In this document: positions 1-11,405 of the stretch, in pieces
Layout of the letters: each line of letters starts with the position of its first letter
How positions within the stretch are numbered: the stretch's first letter is position 1
Assembly (NCBI GenBank): GCA_037178975.1
Contig: JASJZH010000004.1
Coordinates: 11,222,001 to 11,286,000, forward strand
Reading direction: 5' to 3'
DNA from: Oscheius tipulae
Taxonomy: Eukaryota; Nematoda; Chromadorea; Rhabditida; Rhabditidae
DNA length: 64,000 nucleotides
Position numbers and translations under genes: made by a program
Notes under the pieces: generated by a model
The model's database searches: none
The model's input: the letters and a program-made list of their open reading frames with translations, nothing else
Told to the model about the DNA's origin: nothing

Positions 1-1248
1 GTCGCCGCATTGTGCTGTGAAAGCGAAGGATATAACAAACGCTCAGAAGTTTGTTAGGTTTGGTCAGTTTTTGGGAAAGGCGAAATTTCTGTGTTTTAAA
101 TACCTACACTTCTGTAAGCGATATCTGTATCTGTGAAGTCTTCGTGATTCTGCAGCACCTCAGGAGTGTGAAACTCTGCACCGATATATAAAGCGCAAGT
201 AATTTGTAGTCATAGTAACTGTCCAATTTGTAGAAGACTACACTAGCATCTCACGCCCTATTACCGTGAAAAGACGTACTACATGCTGCCAGGCCGCGCA
301 CCTGTGAATTGTTGATCGGAGCCCCTACCAGCGCCACTACTGCTGCACTCAAGACTGCTCTCTAATAAATACTTGTTACGACAGACAGCTTGGTGCCGTG
401 CTGGGCAACCTCTCGTTGAAACCCGGCATGTTAGTATTTACTATTTATTTCACCTGTTTCGGGGCTTGGTCCACTCCCACTGCTGGCCATTTGTTATATT
501 CATCCTTATTTTTTATTATTGTGACAGTCTTTATGATGGGATGCTCTGCCTAGAAGTGCAACCATTGGGGAAACGCGTTTTGGAATACGACATTCCAATA
601 AACTTTCCTATTTTGAGAAGATCTCTGTCTCTCTGTTTTTCTGTCAAGTCTATCTATACCCTATATATGTTTCTTCTTACAAGTTTCCATAAACATTTAT
701 CTGACCGCTGGATCTGGAACAGACAACACTACAGGAACAAGTTCATTTCGTCGATTTGACTGTAAACACATTTGCGTAGTTGCCACATTCCAGCACTTTG
801 CCGTTAGCCACGTTTTTCCACCCGCGAAAACTTGCTGTAACAGGTGTCGAAGCACTCTTCAAGTATTCATGATTTCTTAAAGAAACCCATCGGTTTAGTC
901 CAGTCTTACAAAAAAGAGATCCCAACTAATCGGAATCAATCCCTAATGCGCCAAGTACCACACCGTTACTCTCAGCGGTTAGCCGTTTTCGTGTCCTTGG
1001 CGAAAGCCAAACGGGCTTAAGCGGGGCCGAAAGAAGGGAGGGGAATGATGGTAATTGGCATTTTGGAAGGAGAAGGGCTGTTGAGAGCGAGGCAAAAGAC
1101 CGGCCGACATTAGGAAGACAGAGAAAAGTGACATTAAGATGTCAAGTATGGAAGAACCGGAGGGAAAGGGAAGGAGAAAGAGAAGTGGTGAGAAAGGTAT
1201 GAGACAGCTGAAACCAAAAGTTTTGGACAGAATCATTGTATTTTCCGA
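1..1248. other. No gene recognised
   Basis: Short open frames exist here on both strands but none has recognisable protein character or a convincing intron pattern. An AATAAA at 364-369 could be the 3' end of a + strand gene lying to the left. The last 250 bases grade into AG-rich simple sequence leading to the tRNA-like element. Confidence 0.4.
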
Positions 1249-1645
1249 GAGAAACAGAGAAACAGAAAGACAGAGATAGAGAGGTGAGATTGATTTTTCG
1301 AGGAAAAAGAACAATGGGGTCGTGTTCAGCGCCCTTGAAACATTAAGAAAACAGAAAAAAAGTTATCATCGAACCTTTAATCCTCGGTGACGTGCGAACT
1401 GCAAGCGAATGAGGTAACCACTAAGCCATTTAAATCGGAAATGGGGTTCCCGAACCAAAAACTTTCTTCGGCGTAGCCGAGTGGTTAGCACACCCGTTTG
1501 GTTATCTAGCGACACAGGTTGGATTCCTGCCGCGAACGAAACTATCTTTTCCGTTTCCAGAGATTTTCAAGGGCGCGGATCACGCTCCTGCTATTAGTTT
1601 ATCTCTAAAAGTCTTTCCTAACAGATAAACAGAGAGACAGGGATA
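1249..1645 (+). repeat. Divergent tRNA-like element, family 1 (copy a)
   Basis: The order is a GAGAAACAGA tract, a left body with CGTGTTCAGCGCCCTTGAA, a tRNA-like module on minus (reading leftward from about 1435), a short spacer, a tRNA-like module on + near 1469-1540 (box A-like GAGTGGTTAGCACACC, box B-like GGTTGGATTCC), then a right body containing TTTTCAAGGGCGCG, which is the inverted counterpart of the left body. It ends in another GAGACAGG tract. The left box B is degraded in this copy. It lies in intergenic DNA upstream of the first collagen. Confidence 0.75.
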
Positions 1646-1863
1646 CTTTGTTCTGACCATTTCAATCACCTCATCCAGTAAGTCCAATCTTCGGACAAAC
1701 TCTCTTTTCCGCCGTATTCCGATCAGCTTGGTGTTCCTAACCCGTTTCAATCGCGTCAAATCTGCCCCTCGCAGTGTTTTTCGGCCGGTGCTTTGATTGG
1801 GAGAGAAACAGTGTCGCCCTCCCTCCTGAAGCCAGTTCAGAGAGGCGGGACCGTGTTCCGACG

Positions 1864-1870
1864 TATAAAA
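1864..1870 (+). promoter_or_regulatory. TATA box of collagen gene 1
   Basis: TATAAAA lies 46 nt upstream of the collagen ATG, a normal distance for a short 5' leader. Confidence 0.7.
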
Positions 1871-1915
1871 GCGGGAGGCAGTAGAGGCTAGACCAGCAGC
1901 AGCTCGTCCACCATC

Positions 1916-2896
1916 ATGGATTTGCAGCAGCGTATCAAGGCTTACCGTTTTGTCGCCTATTCGGCTGTCACCTTCTCTGTGGTGGCTGTCCTTTCCGTCT
2001 GTGTCACCCTCCCAATGGTCTACAACTATGTCCACAATGTCAAGAGAACCATGAACAACGAGATCCAGTACTGCCGTGGATCTGCCAAGGACATTTGGGC
2101 CGAAGTCAACCAGCTAAAAAATCTGCCGACTGGTAATCGTACAGCCCGTCAGGCCGGCTACGGAGATGCTGCCGTGACTGGAGGAAACGCTGGAGGTTGT
2201 GATGCCTGCTGTCTGCCTGGAGCTGCTGGACCCGCCGGTACTCCCGGAAAGCCTGGACGCCCCGGAAAGCCCGGAGCTCCTGGACTCCCCGGAAACCCTG
2301 GCAAGCCTCCTCAGCAGCCCTGTGAGCCTATCACACCTCCTCCATGTAAGCCTTGCCCCGCTGGACCTCCCGGCCCTCCCGGCCCTCCCGGACCCGCTGG
2401 AGATGCTGGAAGCGATGGACAGCCTGGAGCTCCTGGAAACGATGCCGCTCCCGGACAGCCTGGACCCAAGGGACCTCCTGGCCCGTGAGTTGAATAAGGC
2501 TTGTCGAGAACTAATCAAATCTTTTCAGTCCCGGAAACCCTGGAGCCCCTGGAACCCCTGGAGCCCCTGGACAAGACGCCCAGAGCGAACCTCTTCAGCC
2601 TGGAGAGCCCGGACCTGCTGGTAAGAATCACAAAGTGTCGGTTCAAAATTTATTTTTCAGGAGAGGCCGGACCTCAGGGACCTCCTGGCCAGCCTGGAGC
2701 CCCTGGAGGAGACGGACAGCCTGGACAGCCCGGACCCAAGGGACCTCCCGGAGCCGATGGACAACCCGGAGCCGACGGAAATCCCGGACAGCCCGGACCT
2801 GCTGGACCCAACGGAGGAGCCGGAGAGAAGGGTATCTGCCCCAAGTACTGCGCTATCGACGGAGGAGTCTTCTTCGAGGATGGAACTCGCCGTTAA
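1916..2896 (+). CDS. Nematode cuticle collagen 1
   Basis: A secreted structural collagen of the nematode exoskeleton. Three exons: 1916-2484, 2529-2620 and 2661-2896, with introns of 44 and 40 nt. The N-terminus carries the cuticle-collagen domain ([20 protein letters not shown]) with one hydrophobic signal-anchor. A subtilisin/furin-type cleavage motif NRTARQ follows near residue 78. Cysteine clusters (CDACC, then [12 protein letters not shown]) frame the interrupted Gly-X-Y blocks. The C-terminus is [20 protein letters not shown] followed by TRR. Gly codons are almost all GGA and Pro codons CCC/CCT, so long antisense frames here are shadows. AATAAA follows at 2929-2934. It is closely related to the gene at 6400, which points to local duplication. 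The exact C. elegans col orthologue cannot be assigned by eye. Confidence 0.95.
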
Positions 2897-3041
2897 GCTC
2901 ATCATGCTCTACGCTATTCTCTCTAGCAAATAAACATTTGCTCTCACATCTCTGACAAGTCAGACAGTGACCATGCCAACAATATTTTGCTTGCCAAATA
3001 GGACATGTTTTGAAACTCTTCTTATCGGTATCGGTCTAAAT

Positions 3042-3287
3042 ATGCGCTCGCTCGGTCTCCTTCTCCTAGTTTCCTTCCTTACTCTTGTCTCTCCCTCCCA
3101 GGTCGATTCCCCTTGTACAGAAGACTTCTGCAAGAACTTTTGCACCCAACGTGGCTGTACGGGACCGTCTTGTGGTCCCCTAGGTGGTTGCCTTTGTGAA
3201 GGCTGTAAAGCTGAATATCTGGCAAAGTGTGCCCCTCTACAATGTAATATGGACTGCTTTCAAAAGGTTTGTACTCACAAACTGTAA
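3042..3287 (+). CDS. Secreted 12-cysteine peptide
   Basis: An 81-residue single-exon protein. The start chosen is the Met of MRSLGLLLLVSFLTLVSPSQ, a textbook signal peptide; upstream in-frame codons lack that character. The mature part has twelve cysteines, with CxxxxCxxxC, CLC and CxxxCxxxxC spacings, and ends QKVCTHKL. That pattern suggests a compact disulfide-stabilised extracellular peptide, as in defence peptides, protease inhibitors or other secreted Cys-rich proteins, but I do not recognise the family. AATAAA is at 3368-3373, only 12 nt before the stop codon of the convergent amine oxidase, so the two 3' ends overlap. Confidence 0.65.
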   Translation: MRSLGLLLLVSFLTLVSPSQVDSPCTEDFCKNFCTQRGCTGPSCGPLGGCLCEGCKAEYLAKCAPLQCNMDCFQKVCTHKL

Positions 3288-3384
3288 AACAACCGAATAA
3301 CGATGTAGCACTGCTTCTGGGGTCTCTGTCAACGAGGTAACTGCACGTGTCAACATTGTGGTCATTGAATAAACTTCCAACTAT

Positions 3385-5229
3385 TTATAATCTACTCTGT
3401 GTTGATTGATAAAACGACACTATTCTTTCCACTTCCCTTTCGGCACTTAGGAAGGCTCCAATGCAGGTTTGGAAGAGTCTGAACAAAATTATAGAATGTT
3501 TCTAACATCTTACTTACTTGTCATGGGTGGCCTCGCCTGCAAAACAGACTCTAGGGACTCCGTGGACTTCTATGGGTCGAGCCAGCCATTCTGTGGTAAT
3601 GTTTGCTTGAGCTTGAGCATAACTGAGGTAAGAATATCCACCACAGAGAAGTTCGTTGTGGGTCAAGCGAGTTCTGACTATTTCTGATGGAGGTGCAATA
3701 GTCTGGTCGTCCATCATGTCTCTGATTAGCTTGGTCATCTTTGTCACGATCTCTTGATCTGAGAGATCATCCAGGACCTAAAAACTTGGAAAGTAAACTC
3801 AGTCTCTCTGCCTCTCTATTTCTCTGCTTCTATGTCTCCCTGTTTCTCTCTTTCCCTATACCTTGTGCCCAGCTCCAGCTATCCAAGCCATCAGCGTGTT
3901 TGGTTCCCACGGTACAGCCTGAACACTATCCGTCTCCAAAGTTCTGTCAATTTACCTGAAGCGTAGTCATTTCCCTCTCAAATGGTTCTATCTTCTCTCT
4001 CGCCATCCCTTCCACTGGGAGTGGAGCGATTGAAAAAGTTCCTTGCTTCCAGAAGGGTTTTTCCCAACGGAAGAAAATCTTACAAGAACCACCAAAGCCT
4101 AAGAGTCCAATACTTTTGTTCATGTTGTGTGCGAACCTATATTTTCAATCGCTTCCTGTTTATACGAGGGAAGAGACGGAGTGAAGAGGGTCCGGTAGAA
4201 CCTCTTCAAATGTCCGAGAGAGCAGGTGACGATGACATGGTCGACTTCGAGGATTTTCGAGCATCTAGTGAAAATTTTGATGGTTGGTTCTGAGTAGTCA
4301 ATCCTTTCTACAAAGGTATTAAAATGGAAAGCTGATTCTGAGCTTAGAGACTTAATATGGTCCAGGATTGCCTAAAAGCTCATCGTCTTTTATGGTTATC
4401 GAGACAACTGACTCTGTAGCCGATTTTGTTAGTAGTGAAAGATTCACATTCCGGACCGCCATCCTTCCAGGCCTTCAAGACGTGGAGAGACAGCTGAAAA
4501 GATTCTTGAAGATAAAGAAATAAAAACTCACATCGCTCCAATCGGCTGACCATTCGAACTCCCAGTAGGATCTGTAAGATCGAGACAAAGCGTCAAAGAC
4601 AAGTTTTCTTTGTCCAGTTATTTTATTTTCCTAAAAGGCTCTTCTGTCTCTTTGTCTTTTTGTCTTTCTGCTTCTCTGTCTCTCTGTATACCTGTCTTTA
4701 TGTCTCTCTTTGTCTCACCTCCAGAAACCGCTCATAATCTTCCATATACAGTGAATAGAAAGTATATGCCTTCCCCATAATCGTGTAATTTTCTGAAAAG
4801 TCCCTGTACCGTCTGTCTAGAGGAGCAATGAACTCTCGGAAGAGCTGGACATCTTCTCTGAACGGCATTTTCAAACCATCTCTCAGCAATCTCACTCGTC
4901 GATCGGCTGATTTCCATAGATAAATTGAGCTGCGTCAATGTGTTCCGTGTCCGAGACTGCTTCATCCAGTACTCCAACTTTCCGAGCTATTTCAAAAATT
5001 GGATTGACTGAGCCGTTGACAAATTGGGCTCCCATCTGGAGGTATCCACCATCTAAACTCTTGCTTTCGGTGGAAATTATGAGATTTTACGGTATGGAAT
5101 GGGATGAATCCTGCCTCCGATTCTGTCAGCTCCCTCGATTACAATGAAATCGTTGAACCCGAGCTCTGTCAACTTTTTAGCAGCTGACAGACCGGCCATT
5201 CCGGCACCAATGATGGCTATCCGAGGCAT
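3385..5229 (-). CDS. Spermine/polyamine oxidase-like flavin amine oxidase
   Basis: An FAD-dependent oxidase of the SMOX/PAOX/LSD-like amine oxidase family. The start MPRIAIIGAGMAGLSAAKKL carries the GxGxxG dinucleotide-binding fold, followed by the ADRIGGRIH motif. Later landmarks are VIVTCSLGHLKR, LGFGGSCKIFF and PFW, CGGYSYLSYAQAQ and, at the flavin-binding C-terminus, GVPRVCFAGEATHDK, ending near ERIVSFYQ. About nine exons are separated by short introns. A 38-nt intron starting with GTGAGATTG near 4895 restores the frame where the raw sequence seems to shift, so the gene looks intact. One intron near 4620-4720 contains a GACAGAGA-type tract. The substrate, spermine versus acetylated polyamines, cannot be decided from sequence. 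Confidence 0.9.
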
Positions 5230-6360
5230 TCGAAACTGAATTTGCTAGTACAGAGAACAGAAAAAAAGCAGTGCTAAAAGTCAGCCGATCGCGGCCATCA
5301 TAAATTGTCTGGGGGGAGACAATAACGGGTGACTCTCCAAAAAGGAGTGCGAGGGTTAGCCAAAAAGATAAGATAACAAAACTACGTAGACTGCTAATCC
5401 AATCGAAAAGGTTCGCTTGTAGGAACTGAAAAAAGGGAGCAAACTGATCTGTCCAGCTGTGAAGCGGCGCTTGTGATTCATTTGAAAGGCAAACAAATGT
5501 CAGGGATAAGGCTAGAGTGGCACGGAAGTGGGTACAAAATACGTGAAGAACTTTCTGACAAATTTGTATATTTTTAGTTTTTTTTCCAGTCGAATTGTTG
5601 TACAAAAAATTTAGGTAATGTCTGCAAAGTACCGACAAAGAACAGCTGTGACGCTATTTTCCGTACTGACGAGCTTACTATCCAGCTTCTTATGGCTCTA
5701 CAAGATGGACAATTTGGATCCTGTTAATCAAACTCCTGTTTCTGAATCCAGAAACAATAAGATCATTGTAAAATATAAGGTGACAGGTCGTATTTCAAAG
5801 TCCAGCACGTTACAAAAAACTTCGCTACGTCATTGTGGATTTGACAGAAATAATAGAGGGAAAGTTTTACATGATAGAGCCACAATCTTACACTGTCAAA
5901 ATGAAAACATAATAGTTTTGACAATTTGACAGAGACAGGCTGCCAACGAGGATTAGCTCACAGGGACATTGGGGAGAGTCAGGTTAACATAAGATGACGC
6001 AGGCAGCAAAGCGACAAAGTTTTATGGTCATTTCTTGACTAAACAGTAAATTCTTTATCCTGACAGGAGGATCAAACTGAAAAGTCGACTTTTCCTTAAC
6101 TTTTTCCAATGGTGATAGGATGTCTTACTATAAACCTACGCGAACAGTTCCTGATCACCAACACTGATCTTATCGCGGAAGTTTTTGCAAGGCTAGTCTA
6201 CCCAGGTTCCACTTACTCTCCCTATCACACACACGGCCGGTGAAAGTGTCGTAAACGCCATCGCTAAAGATACCATTGTGTAGTGGTCTTTTTCATTAAT
6301 GTGGACATCGAGTTTTCTAGCGTTTAGATTTTACAAAGACTGTCAAGGTTGCCTGGCTGC
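5230..6360. other. Intergenic, divergent promoter region
   Basis: This separates the minus-strand amine oxidase from the second collagen. A + strand open frame at 5618-5929 starts MSAKYRQRTAVTLFSVLTSL, but it shows no family and no supporting exon structure. I see no other element. Confidence 0.4.
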
Positions 6361-6367
6361 TATAAAA
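6361..6367 (+). promoter_or_regulatory. TATA box of collagen gene 2
   Basis: TATAAAA lies 33 nt before the chosen ATG, implying a leader only a few nucleotides long or trans-splicing close to the start. Confidence 0.65.
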
Positions 6368-6399
6368 GGTGCGAAGAGCTAGGGGAAAAGCATCTCGAG

Positions 6400-7394
6400 A
6401 TGGAAGACTCGTCTCGTATCAAGGTGAATTTTTCCTCTTGTTCTCTACCTGGAATCTTAAGGCTTACCGCTTCGTCGCCTACTCGGCCGTGACCTTCTCG
6501 GTCGTGGCCGTCCTCTCGGTCTGCATCACTCTCCCGATGGTCTACAGCTACATTGGAAATGTGAAGAAGACCATGCACCACGAGATCAGCTACTGCAAGA
6601 CATCGGCCAGCTCCATCTTCAATGAGATCAATACCCTGAAGAGCATGCCCGCTGCCAACAGAACTGCTCGTCAGGCTGGGTACGACAGTGGAGATGCTGG
6701 AGTCAGCGGAGGACAGGCTGCTGCTGGCGGAAGCTGCAGCGGTTGCTGTCTGCCCGGAGCTCCTGGACCCGCTGGAGCCCCCGGAAAGCACGGTCGTCCA
6801 GGAAAGCCCGGTGCTCCTGGAGCCCCTGGAAACCCCGGAAAGCCACCTCAGACTCCCTGCGAGCCCGTCACTCCCCCTCCCTGCAAGCCCTGCCCCGCTG
6901 GACCTGCCGGACCTCCAGGACCTCCTGGACCTGCTGGAGATGCTGGACAAGACGGACAGCCTGGATCTGGAGGAGGACAAGGAGCCCCTGGACCCGCTGG
7001 GCCCAAGGGAGCCCCTGGACCTGCTGGAAATCCTGGACAACCCGGAGGACCCGGACAGCCTGGACAGGATGGGCCTTCCGAGCCGATCACTCCCGGAGCT
7101 CCTGGTCCCGCTGGACCTCCTGGCCCTGCTGGACCTGCTGGTCAGCCTGGACAGCCCGGTGGACCTGGAACTCCTGGTAAATTGTCTTTTTCTATCTCTC
7201 GAGTAATTAATTTTTCAGGACCTGCTGGATCCAAGGGACCCAGAGGACCCGATGGACAGCCCGGACAGGACGGAAACCCCGGAGCTCCCGGACAGGCTGG
7301 AGAGGCCGGAGGAGCTGGAGAGAAGGGCATCTGCCCCAAGTACTGCGCCATCGACGGAGGAGTCTTCTTCGAGGACGGAACTCGTCGCCGTTAA
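6400..7394 (+). CDS. Nematode cuticle collagen 2
   Basis: Exon 1 (6400-6423) encodes MEDSSRIK. A 38-nt intron follows, then exon 2 (6462-7176) starts [21 protein letters not shown] 42-nt intron (7177-7218, in frame and stop-free) precedes exon 3 (7219-7394). Splicing exon 1 this way aligns the N-terminus exactly with collagen 1, which is why this start was preferred to an upstream ATG at 6369. Features are the signal-anchor, NRTARQAGY cleavage motif, GCCLPGAPGP and [12 protein letters not shown] cysteine clusters, Gly-X-Y blocks, and the [21 protein letters not shown]-terminus with one extra Arg at the end. It is a close paralogue of the gene at 1916 with the same TATA-proximal layout. Confidence 0.95.
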
Positions 7395-7518
7395 AACTTT
7401 TACACGAATGAACATATCACATCTGCTGTTTGTTTGTGAACTGTCTTGCCCCCTTTGGCCGTGACCGTGCCGGGGGCAATACTGGGACAAACTGGTTTGT
7501 ATAAAGGCGACAGTTTTG

Positions 7519-7525
7519 TATAAAA
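7519..7525 (+). promoter_or_regulatory. TATA box of collagen gene 3
   Basis: TATAAAA, preceded by a second TATAAA-like run at about 7499-7505. It lies 51 nt before the proposed single-codon first exon. Confidence 0.6.
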
Positions 7526-7569
7526 GGGGAGGGATAGTGCGGGAAGTATCAGCTGCTTCGGCTCAAATC

Positions 7570-8649
7570 ATGGTTGGCTCTTCCTTTACCTACTAAAAAG
7601 ATCCACCTTTTCAGTGGGTTGGTTTCCATAAGCATGTCATCACGGCCTCGTTTGCCGTCACTACCTGCATGGTAGTCGTCTCCATGTTCTGCATCTACGA
7701 CCTCATCTCGGAGATCGAAGACTTCCATAAGACCGTCGAGGATGACCTCCTAGCCTTCAAGGGCTACTCTGACGATGCCTGGAAAGTTATGATGGCTGGC
7801 CGTCGTCCCAACCCTATCGATGTCATCCTTCGTCAGAAGAGAGCCTACCAGACTGGACCCCAAGTTGGCGGAGGGGGCGAATTCAGCTCCGGAGGTGGTG
7901 GAGGAGGACAGTGCAACTGTGGTCCGGCTCCCAGTGGCTGTCCTGCTGGACCCCCTGGCCCGCCTGGAGCTTCCGGACACGACGGGGAGCCAGGACAGGA
8001 TGGACAGCCTGGAGGAGCTGGAACTGCTGGTCAGGCCTCCGAGAGCCATCACGGAGGTGGATGCATCAGTTGCCCCGCCGGCCCTGCTGGACCACCCGGC
8101 CCTGACGGAGCCCCTGGAGCCCCTGGACCCAACGGAAACGCCGGAGCTCCAGGCTCTGGAGGTGGAGCTGGACCTGCTGGACCCGCTGGACCAATGGGAG
8201 CTCCAGGAGCTCCCGGAGGACCTGGGCAGGCTGGAGCTCCCGGACAAGCCGGCGCTCCTGGACAGAGAAGCAGTGGACAGCTTGGTCCTGCTGGACCTGC
8301 CGGTCCCGCTGGAGCTCCGGGACCTGCTGGAGCCCCTGCTCCTAGCGGTGGAGTCGGTGCCCCCGGTCCTGCTGGACCACCTGGCCCTGCCGGTAACGAC
8401 GGAACTCCTGGACAGCCTGGATCTGCTGGAGAACCCGGAGCCTCTGGAGGACCCGGAAGTGATGGAGCCTACTGCCCTTGCCCTCCTAGAACCGGAGCTG
8501 TCGAAGCTTCTCATGCCTCTACCGGAGGATCTTCTGGAGCCTCTTCCGGAGGACACGCTGCCTCCGCTGCCGGAGGAAATGGTGGCTATTCTCGTGGTGG
8601 ATCTGCTGGAGGCAACAACTACGTTGGCGGTGTTCGTCGCCATCTCTAG
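7570..8649 (+). CDS. Nematode cuticle collagen 3 (different subgroup)
   Basis: Exon 2 (7615-8649) reads [20 protein letters not shown], a signal-anchor. It is followed by a membrane-proximal region, a RQKR furin-type site and long Gly-X-Y blocks with GGGECNCG-type and CISCPAGP-type cysteine clusters. After the [10 protein letters not shown] cysteine box comes a Ser/Gly/Ala-rich tail ending in RRHL. The proposed start is an ATG at 7570 forming a one-codon exon before a 42-nt intron; the donor GTTGGC is weak, and an internal Met at 7669 is the alternative. The non-collagenous C-terminal tail and cysteine pattern differ from collagens 1 and 2, so it belongs to another cuticle collagen subgroup. 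AATAAA is at 8663-8668. Confidence 0.9.
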
Positions 8650-8814
8650 GCGCTTTTTTAACAATAAACATAGCAGTATGTTCAGTTTTTATTAGAGATC
8701 ACAATATGAGACCATTACACGGGATTGTAAAGCTTGTTCTATGATTCCATAGGCTCAGCTTTGACTTCACTCGGTCCCTCTCTCTTGAAAATCGTATTAA
8801 ATTGCGGATAATTG

Positions 8815-10798
8815 TCAACCCACTGTGCCAGAACACAACAGCGTTATAACATCTCCATGCATTGCCTGAGCATGAGTGCTGGCCAAGTATCCTTCCTGGA
8901 TCTCATTCAGTTTGTACAAGAGGTTTAAGCGCTCATTGCTCAACACTCCCAGAGCAATCTGTAGCCATCTCTGATGCTTAGTACATTCTTTCCTCGGAGC
9001 CAAACAAATACGCTTGGCCATGAGTTGATCTGCCGAGACAAAGATGTCTTTGAAGGTGGGGGTCTTGTCCTTGAACGAGTCCCAAAGACTGGGACAGCCA
9101 CAGATCTGAAAATGTTCTAAGAGGGGAAAATTATTTGTTGGGTACCTGCATCTTGCCTTCCAGCTCTCCCTTATAGTGCTCGGGACACATTATCTTGAGA
9201 CGCTTACAGTAGGTGTCACTGACTTTGTTATACTCGTTGCAGAAGATATTGTACTGGTTTTCTTGCTAAAAACACAATTTAAGAAAAGAATCGGAGGAAT
9301 CAGGGAAGAGTCCCTTCTCAGCAAGCCAAGAGTATAGAAAGGTAATACTTACAATGGTACTACCGAAAGCCGTCTGCTTCTCCGACTTGATGAAGCATCT
9401 TTGAATATGAGCTGTCAGCTGTCTCGTACTGACTTCCACACCACAAACTGTGCAGTTGGACAATCCTTCCAAAGCGCTCACAGCGGCTTCTTCCATCGGC
9501 TTAGCATTGACGTAAGACTGAAATATGGTTGTCACTCTTTTGAATCACTCAAAACCCACGGTAACAAATCTTTCCAACATTGCAGCCATGTTCACAAGCC
9601 TGCTCAATTCCTTGTGAATACTCAAAACCTGTTCCTCCTTCTCCTTGGCTTGCTGCTGGTAACGAATCTCGACTGATGGAATGTGTTCCCAGTACTCTTG
9701 AACTTTCTGAGGCAGGAACTTCAAGAGTCTGGCTCTGGCAATGCTTCGACCACAGTCATCGCTGCAGTACTTGCTCATGGGGCGAGCTTCCTGGACACAT
9801 TCGATGCCCTGAAAGTGATCAAATTGAACAGGATGTCAGAAAATTTCCTACCAAGCACTGTTTCGGCTCCTCAGTCATGATATTTCTCCTCTGCTTGGCT
9901 GTCCGGTAGGCTGCTTGGGCAAGTCTCTTCTGAATGGTCGTCTCTTGCAGCTGCTTGGCTTGGCTTTCTTCTTGCTTAGTGACCTTTTCAATAATTTGGA
10001 CCTTCTTCCAGCCCTTCTTTCTTCCTCTCTTCGGCTTGTCCTTGTCTTCGGGAATGGATCGTGGGGACAAAGGACCTGTAATGGTTGAAGTTCTCAAAAA
10101 AAAAGGGCTCAATACCTTCCTCATCACTGGTACTTCGGGTCAACGCTTGGTCTTTTCTGGGCCTTCCAGCTTTCTTTTTTGGTGGAGGGGCAGGAGCTTG
10201 ACTGCAGCGGAGTGTTAGACACATGTTTGACTGGTTGGATTGGCACCAAACACACTGAAATGGCGACATAGAGACAGAGAGAGAGAGACCGAGTACTCAC
10301 AGTTTTACACCCCTCCTCCTTGTTCTCCGCTTTCAAACAGTTTGAACAGTTTCCACATCGCTGAGCTGCAACATCTTCTTCTTCTTTCTTCTTCTTCTCC
10401 AGCTTCATCATGTACTTTCTAGTATAAACTATCTGAAGACTGTTGTCCTTCCCCAGACAGTCTTTGCAGAAATATTTGTCAATGTTGTTCGCATCGACTT
10501 GCTCAATCTAAATGACCCTTTTGAAATCTTGCGCTAAGTACAACTCACCCCAATGCATTCTCCATGGAACCATTCCTCGCACTTTTCACAGAAAATCATA
10601 AATTTGTTGCCGAATGGCTTGCCACAGCAGATATAAACAGCTTCTTCATCAATTGGATTGTCTATTTTGGAGGAGGGTCCTGACGGGGCATCTGCTCTGG
10701 AAATGGGATCAACCTAAAAGTAAAGGAAGCAAATCTTACTGCATTCCTGGTGAAAAGTTCCCACTAGAGGTGGTTGAACCGGTGTCCATTTGTTCCAT
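8815..10798 (-). CDS. cfp-1: CXXC finger protein 1 (CFP1/CGBP, COMPASS subunit)
   Basis: A nuclear DNA-binding subunit of the SET1/COMPASS H3K4 methyltransferase complex. The start is MEQMDTGSTTSSGNFSPGMQ. Next comes a PHD finger (CEKCEEWFHGEC, CKDC), a CXXC zinc finger split by an intron (RCGNCSNCLKAENKEEGC, then CVWCQSNQSNMCLTLRC), and an AT-hook-like KKKAGRPRK. A basic coiled coil and the conserved C-terminal domain follow, with CSKYCSDDCG, a coiled coil, CTVCGVEVSTRQLTAHIQRC and EKQTAFGSTI. The first PHD pair is adjacent (CC) rather than CxC. The 3' end is unsure: the simple frame stops at 8815, but a 28-nt GT-AG segment would instead give WVDNYPQFNTIF continuing to a stop at 8739. A minus-strand AATAAA near 8687-8692 overlaps the collagen 3 3' end. 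Confidence 0.93.
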
Positions 10799-11405
10799 CT
10801 TGAAATTTATAGGCTGGAAGCAATTTTGACTGAAAAGCTAATGTGTAAACGTGTCTTGTATCGATTTTTGTTAATGCATAGGAATACTTTCGAGAAAAAA
10901 ACCGACGCAGTTAAGAGAAAAGAGGTAGATGAAACTTTGGCGTGGAATGGCCGAATTCCCTTCGAACGTTTGAATGGACGGGTCTTGAAGCAAAGTCTTG
11001 ATGGTCTTGTAAATTGTATGCGGCAATGTCCCGGACAAATAACTTCAAATGACTTTGCTTTACCTTGCTAGGACGCTTGCTAGGATGCTTTACCTTGCTA
11101 GAATCTTGACCAAAACGACGAACGTAATAGATTTTCGAAATTGTATAATGTTCCTCTATAACGATTCGAAAACATAGTGCTCGAAACGGTAAGCCATCTA
11201 GAATCTCGGTTCTGTGAACAGTTAAGAAGTTCTCTCGAAGCTCAACGGTTTTCTTTGTCGTTCATTTTTCGGTTCTTATGTACTGGACACTGATGTCTGC
11301 TTCCCAAAAAGTAGCTTAGCAGATAATGGAAGAACTACCAGATATGGGAGAATGATTATTACTTTGTACACAATATATTTATACAAGTCAAGGAGTCCCT
11401 GGGAT
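10799..11405. other. Intergenic, no feature seen
   Basis: This includes the 5' flank of cfp-1. It contains a short direct repeat (GCTTTACCTTGCTAG-like, about 11060-11100) but no gene or element that I recognise. Confidence 0.4.

Noticed and set aside
4880-4905. Apparent frameshift with stop in the amine oxidase
   Set aside because: A 38-nt GT-AG intron (GTGAGATTG...TTCAG) removes the stop and restores the frame into EDVQLFREFIAPL, so the gene is intact.
5618-5929. Possible small membrane protein frame on +
   Set aside because: One hydrophobic run only, no exon structure, no similarity, and it lies in a promoter region.
2114-8695. Long antisense and shifted open frames over the three collagens
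   Set aside because: They arise from the GGA/CCC/CCT codon bias of Gly-X-Y repeats and have low-complexity Ser/Gly/Leu/Pro translations.
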